The translations under genes and the position numbers were made by a program. This document shows positions 5,737 through 9,307 of a stretch of 9,307 nucleotides of DNA, in pieces. How positions within the stretch are numbered: position 1 is the first letter of the stretch; each line of letters begins with the position of its first letter. This DNA comes from Chloroflexi bacterium RBG_13_46_14 (GTDB taxonomy: Bacteria; Chloroflexota; Dehalococcoidia; Dehalococcoidales; UBA2162), in contig MGML01000017.1 in the NCBI GenBank assembly GCA_001796415.1, forward strand, positions 1-9,307, read 5' to 3'. The notes under the pieces were generated by a model. The model was not told the DNA's origin and did no database searches. It saw only the letters and a list, made by a program, of their open reading frames with translations.

Positions 5737-8325
5737 CTACAGATTTTCGACCTTCTTCTGTAGTTCGTACAGCTTGTTCAAGGCTTCAAGCGGGGTTAGT
5801 GATTCGATATCAAGATTTGTTATCTCATCGATGAGTGCCGAGTTGTGTCCGAAGAACGACATCTGTTCGGCAAGCTCTTTTTTATTCGGTTTCTTCCTGG
5901 TTGACGGACTCTTCTGTGACCCTACGCTTTCAAGTTCTTCCAAAACTTCATTCGCCCGGTTCACTACCTGCCTGGGTAGTCCGGCAAGCTGGGCAACATG
6001 TATGCCGTAACTCTTGTCGACACCGCCGGGAAGTATCTTCCTCAGGAATATTACCTTCCCCTTCTCTTCGGTAACGGCTACGTTATAATTTTTAACGCGC
6101 GGCAGGAAATCGGCCAGTTCCACCATCTCGTGATAGTGGGTGGCAAAAAGAGTTTTAGCTCCGAGTCCCGGGTGATTGTGGATATATTCGGCCACCGCCC
6201 TGGCGATGGACATCCCGTCGTAGGTGCTTGTCCCCCTGCCTATCTCGTCAAGGATGAGAAGCGACCGGGTCGTCGCATTATTTAAAATATTCGCTGTTTC
6301 CACCATCTCCGCCATGAAAGTGGACTGTCCGGCAGCCAGGTCCTCCCTGGCACCTATCCGTGTGAAAACACGATCTACTATACCTATCTCGGCAGAATCG
6401 GCAGGAACGAAACTGCCGATCTGAGCCATCAGTACGATAAGAGCCACCTGTTTCAGGTAGGTCGATTTTCCGGCCATATTAGGGCCGGTAAGAATGATGA
6501 TCTGGGAATCATCGTTGGATAAGAACGTATCATTGGGAACGAAGTCGCTGTCTTCCAGGTTCCGCTCCACTACGGGGTGTCTGCCATTAGTGATCGAGAT
6601 GGTAGTTCCATTATTCAACGTCGGGCAGCAATAACCGTATCTGACCGAAACCTCCGCCAGCGTGGAAAACACATCCGCATTAGCCAGAGCATCAGCCACC
6701 GCCAGTATCCTGTCACTGGCTGTTGATACCTGGCGGCATACTCTCTGGAATAGATTCGTTTCCAGTTCGGCCACCCTTTCTTTCGCGTTCAAGATGGTGG
6801 ATTCGTAATCTTTTAGTTCCGGAGTATAGAATCGCTCTCCTCCTACCAGAGTTTGCTTTCTGATAAAGTAGTCAGGAACCTGTGAAAGATATGAATTGGA
6901 AACCTCGATGTAATACCCGAATACCCTGTTATATCCAACCTTAAGAGATTTTATCCCGGTTTTTTCCTGTTCTTCTTTCTCCAGGTTCGCCAGGTATTGC
7001 CGGGCGTTTCTTGAGATATTGCGCAGATTATCCAGTTCCTCGGAAAATCCCTGTTTTATTACGTCGCCGTCGCCGGGATTCGTTGCCGGTTCATCCGTTA
7101 TTGCTTCGGCTACCAGATCGACCACATCCTGACGTGGTTTCAATTCGCTTTTCAACCAGTTTATCCAACTGTTGCTGGTACCTCCTTCAATCACTTTCAC
7201 TAATTCAGGTATTATTTCCAATCCTTTTTTCAGTGATACAAGTTCACGGGGATTAGCAAGATTACTCTTTACTCTGTTGATTAACCTTTCGATATCGGAC
7301 ATCTTATCCAGCAGTGAAATTACCTCGTTACGGGGTAACGTATTTTCATAGAACCATTTGACGGCCATCTGGCGTTTCGTTATCTCTTCTATATCAAGTA
7401 GAGGCTTACCAAGCCAACGCCTGAGAAGTCGTCCTCCCATAGCCGTTTTTGTGAGGTCGATCACCGAAAGTAATGAGGTGACTCCTGTTCGTGCACTTGA
7501 ACTGCGGAATACCTCAAGGTTCGTCAGTGTCTGTTCATCAAGCGCCATGAAAGATTCGGTAGAATAGGTTGAGAGTCCGGTCAATTGCCCTGAGATAGCT
7601 TTCTGGGTCTCCTGCAGGTAGTGAATTATCGCACCGGCCGCCCTGACGGCATACGGCAGGCTGGCGCAGCCGTATCCTTCAAGTGATGAGACCTTGTAAT
7701 GATCTATTAGTGTCTGATGGGCGATGTCATACTCAAACCAGTAATCATCCAGCCTCGTTACCGGAATGTCTATCTTTAAATGGTCGAAAACCGCACTTTC
7801 CAAGGTGATAATTTCCGAAGGAGCCAGTCTCTCAATCTCCGGCATTATTCTTTCAGCCGGGATCTGTGTCGTAGCGAATTCACTTGTGGATATATCGATG
7901 TAGGCAATACCGGCTTCACGGTCGCCCGGGATAATACTCACCAGATAGTTATTCGTTTTGCTGTCCAGCAATCCCGATTCTACTACGGTGCCAGGAGTAA
8001 TAACTCTTACGACTTCTCGCTCAACAAGGCCTTTTATTTCGCCCGGCCTGGTAACCTGTTCGCATATGGCGACCTTGTACCCTCTGTTTACAAGCCTGGC
8101 AAGGTAGTTTTCGAGCGCATGATAAGGTATTCCTGCGAGAGGTACTTTATTTCCCTTACCCATCTCACGTGATGTCAGCACGATATCGAGTTCGCGCGAA
8201 ACGATTTTTGCATCTTCATCGAAGGTCTCGTAGAAATCGCCAAGACGAAAGAGGAGAATCGCCTGAGGATATTTCCTCTTAATCCTGAGATACTGCTGCC
8301 TGATGGGAGTAGAGCCTTCACGCAT
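5737..8325 (-). CDS. mutS: DNA mismatch repair protein MutS (862 aa)
   Basis: MutS recognises mispaired and looped-out bases and recruits MutL in an ATP-dependent manner. The mismatch-binding domain shows the Phe-x-Glu motif in GDFYE (F31, E33). The connector, lever and clamp domains follow (about 120-570; the clamp region contains VFGYYIEVSNSYL). The ATPase has Walker A GPNMAGKST (614-622), the GQSTFMAEM motif (667-675), Walker B ILDE (D693, E694) and the H-loop THYHE (H730). QMSFF at 821-825 matches the beta-clamp-binding motif known in E. coli MutS. The C-terminus ends with the conserved LTPLEALNKLYEL helix. Length is typical of a complete MutS1. The ATG at 8325 puts STPIRQQYLxIK at the usual distance before GDFYE; its Shine-Dalgarno is weak. 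No mutL is adjacent in this window; downstream on the same strand come the ABC exporter genes. No lesions are visible. Confidence 0.98.
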   Translation of the reverse strand: MREGSTPIRQQYLRIKRKYPQAILLFRLGDFYETFDEDAKIVSRELDIVLTSREMGKGNKVPLAGIPYHALENYLARLVNRGYKVAICEQVTRPGEIKGLVEREVVRVITPGTVVESGLLDSKTNNYLVSIIPGDREAGIAYIDISTSEFATTQIPAERIMPEIERLAPSEIITLESAVFDHLKIDIPVTRLDDYWFEYDIAHQTLIDHYKVSSLEGYGCASLPYAVRAAGAIIHYLQETQKAISGQLTGLSTYSTESFMALDEQTLTNLEVFRSSSARTGVTSLLSVIDLTKTAMGGRLLRRWLGKPLLDIEEITKRQMAVKWFYENTLPRNEVISLLDKMSDIERLINRVKSNLANPRELVSLKKGLEIIPELVKVIEGGTSNSWINWLKSELKPRQDVVDLVAEAITDEPATNPGDGDVIKQGFSEELDNLRNISRNARQYLANLEKEEQEKTGIKSLKVGYNRVFGYYIEVSNSYLSQVPDYFIRKQTLVGGERFYTPELKDYESTILNAKERVAELETNLFQRVCRQVSTASDRILAVADALANADVFSTLAEVSVRYGYCCPTLNNGTTISITNGRHPVVERNLEDSDFVPNDTFLSNDDSQIIILTGPNMAGKSTYLKQVALIVLMAQIGSFVPADSAEIGIVDRVFTRIGAREDLAAGQSTFMAEMVETANILNNATTRSLLILDEIGRGTSTYDGMSIARAVAEYIHNHPGLGAKTLFATHYHEMVELADFLPRVKNYNVAVTEEKGKVIFLRKILPGGVDKSYGIHVAQLAGLPRQVVNRANEVLEELESVGSQKSPSTRKKPNKKELAEQMSFFGHNSALIDEITNLDIESLTPLEALNKLYELQKKVENL

Positions 8326-8474
8326 TTCCGTATATTCTACCAGAATAAGGAATATCTTATAATAGCAAACCTTATCCGGTTTATTAAACCTATTTTCCCG
8401 TATTATGTTATGATGAAGTCTATTATTCCCACAATGATACTACGATTATAATCTAGAGGAGATTTGATTTTTCG
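8326..8474. promoter_or_regulatory. Divergent intergenic region between mutS and the MATE gene
   Basis: This AT-rich 149-base gap must hold promoters for both genes. A perfect TATAAT at 8358-8363 on the plus strand has a weak -35 TTCTAC at 8335-8340 (17-base spacer) and could serve the MATE gene. The overlapping minus-strand TATTAT at 8364..8359 could be the mutS -10. A second TATAAT (8447-8452) lies in a 10-bp palindrome GATTATAATC (8444-8453), very near the ribosome binding site. The inverted repeat GGTTTA-T-TAAACC lies at 8378-8390. None of the promoter assignments is strong. Confidence 0.3.
8456..8461 (+). promoter_or_regulatory. Ribosome binding site of the MATE gene
   Basis: GAGGAG lies 13 bases before the ATG at 8475, longer than the usual 5-9. 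No in-frame ATG, GTG or TTG occurs between them, so 8475 remains the best start. The long spacing may lower translation efficiency. Confidence 0.55.
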
Positions 8475-9307
8475 ATGAAACGCCCCTCATATGAAAGGAA
8501 CTGGACCGAAGGCAGCGTTATTCAAAACCTGTGGTCACTGTCCTGGCCCATCATGATCAGTCAGACACTCACCGTTCTGGGTCCCACGATAGATATGATA
8601 TGGGTAGGAAAGCTCGGTGCGGCGCCTATTGCGGGGGTGGGCGTCTCCGGAATGGTGGTAATGGCGGTCAACTCGATTATGATGGGTCTCTATACCGGGC
8701 TGAGAGCAATGATCGCCCGTTGTGTTGGCTCCGGAGATACAGACGGCGCTAATAAAATCGGCCAGCAGGCTCTGGTTATCGGGACGATATTCTCCATTCT
8801 AATGGCAGCCGTCGGTATTTTTTTTGCCGAACCTCTCTTATCGATTTTCGGTATCGAACCCGATGTCGTAGCCCAGGGCTCTGCCTATATGCGAATCCAG
8901 CTTGCCGGTTCCATAACCATGGCGCTGGCGATGGTATCACAGTCTGTTATGCAGGCTTCGGGTGATACTGTTACTCCCATGAGAATATCTATCTTTTTCA
9001 GAATACTCCATATTATAATCTGCCCGTTACTGGTATTCGGTATATGGATATTCCCGGAGATGGGTGTAAGCGGGGCTGCCTGGGCAAATGTAATCTCACA
9101 ATTTTTCGGAGCGTTTTTTGGCATATGGTACCTTTTTACCGGACGAACGCGTCTGAAATTAACTTTGAGGGGATTTAAACTCGATAAGGACGTCCTCTGG
9201 AGAATGACGAAAATAGGCATCCCGGCATCGATTACAGGCGTCCAGAGATTCCTTCCCTATCTCGTTCTGGTATGGTTCATCTCACCCTTCGGTACCGCTG
9301 CCGTAGG
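8475..9307 (+). CDS. MATE-family efflux transporter, N-terminal part (cut by window edge)
   Basis: An uninterrupted frame of 277 codons runs from the ATG at 8475 off the window end. It begins MKRPSYERNWTEGS and continues with the MATE hallmark region SLSWPIMISQ...GPTIDMIWVGKLG (21-48). Later come the conserved QASGDTVTPM loop (160-169) and GVSGAAWANVISQ (197-209). Hydrophobic segments are visible at about 20-40, 55-80, 97-118, 136-158, 172-194, 197-221 and 245-270. That is the first six-helix lobe and the beginning of the second; a full MATE protein is about 450 residues, so roughly 60 percent is present. MATE proteins export cationic drugs or metabolites across the cytoplasmic membrane in exchange for Na+ or H+. 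Coupling ion and substrate cannot be told here. It is divergent from mutS. Confidence 0.93.
   Translation, partial: MKRPSYERNWTEGSVIQNLWSLSWPIMISQTLTVLGPTIDMIWVGKLGAAPIAGVGVSGMVVMAVNSIMMGLYTGLRAMIARCVGSGDTDGANKIGQQALVIGTIFSILMAAVGIFFAEPLLSIFGIEPDVVAQGSAYMRIQLAGSITMALAMVSQSVMQASGDTVTPMRISIFFRILHIIICPLLVFGIWIFPEMGVSGAAWANVISQFFGAFFGIWYLFTGRTRLKLTLRGFKLDKDVLWRMTKIGIPASITGVQRFLPYLVLVWFISPFGTAAV

Noticed and set aside
8444..8453. TATAAT at 8447-8452 as the main MATE promoter
   Set aside because: Transcription would start around 8459, inside the ribosome binding site GAGGAG at 8456-8461, and the -35 position (TATTCC) is poor. The element at 8358-8363 is a better candidate.
8885..9220. 111-codon minus-strand open frame near the right edge
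   Set aside because: It is antisense to the MATE coding frame, which carries clear family motifs throughout; this is a shadow.

Overview
The window reads as an ordinary chromosomal segment of an anaerobic bacterium. From remembered family resemblance, the MutS N-terminus, the DUF2089-like N-terminus and the cysteine-rich protein look most like Chloroflexota (Dehalococcoidia-type) sequences. That placement is an inference of moderate confidence. Nothing in the window (no transposase, tRNA, integrase or phage gene, no CRISPR array) marks it as a mobile island. Genes are dense and no gene-free stretch exceeds 190 bases.

Layout. (1) Positions 1-114, minus strand: the first 38 codons of a DUF2089-type small helix-turn-helix protein, cut by the window edge. 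(2) 115-302: a very AT-rich divergent intergenic region with a good sigma-70-like promoter on the minus strand, whose -10 lies in a 16-bp perfect palindrome. (3) 303-1995, plus strand: a two-gene unit, a 182-aa cysteine-rich putative iron-sulfur or metal protein followed 25 bases later by a 372-aa zinc-dependent deacetylase of the HDAC/AcuC/acetylpolyamine amidohydrolase superfamily. (4) 2086-5668, minus strand: two overlapping ABC exporter half-transporters whose active sites are asymmetrically degenerate, the hallmark of a heterodimeric exporter. (5) 5737-8325, minus strand: full-length DNA mismatch-repair protein MutS. (6) 8326-8474: divergent intergenic region. (7) 8475 to the end, plus strand: the first 277 codons of a MATE-family multidrug/Na+ antiporter, cut by the window edge.

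How the genes relate. The two ABC genes almost certainly form one transporter: they overlap by 11 bases, and the degenerate residues in one complement those of the other. They lie 68 bases downstream of mutS on the same strand. A candidate promoter and an 18-bp perfect palindrome that runs into the start codon suggest they also have their own switch, perhaps a repressor operator. The cysteine-rich protein and the deacetylase look co-transcribed, but the sequence gives no substrate for either. I see no wholly new system. The points most worth a second look are the 18-bp palindrome at the ABC start, the stand-alone cysteine-rich protein paired with an HDAC-fold enzyme, and the palindrome over the DUF2089 promoter.
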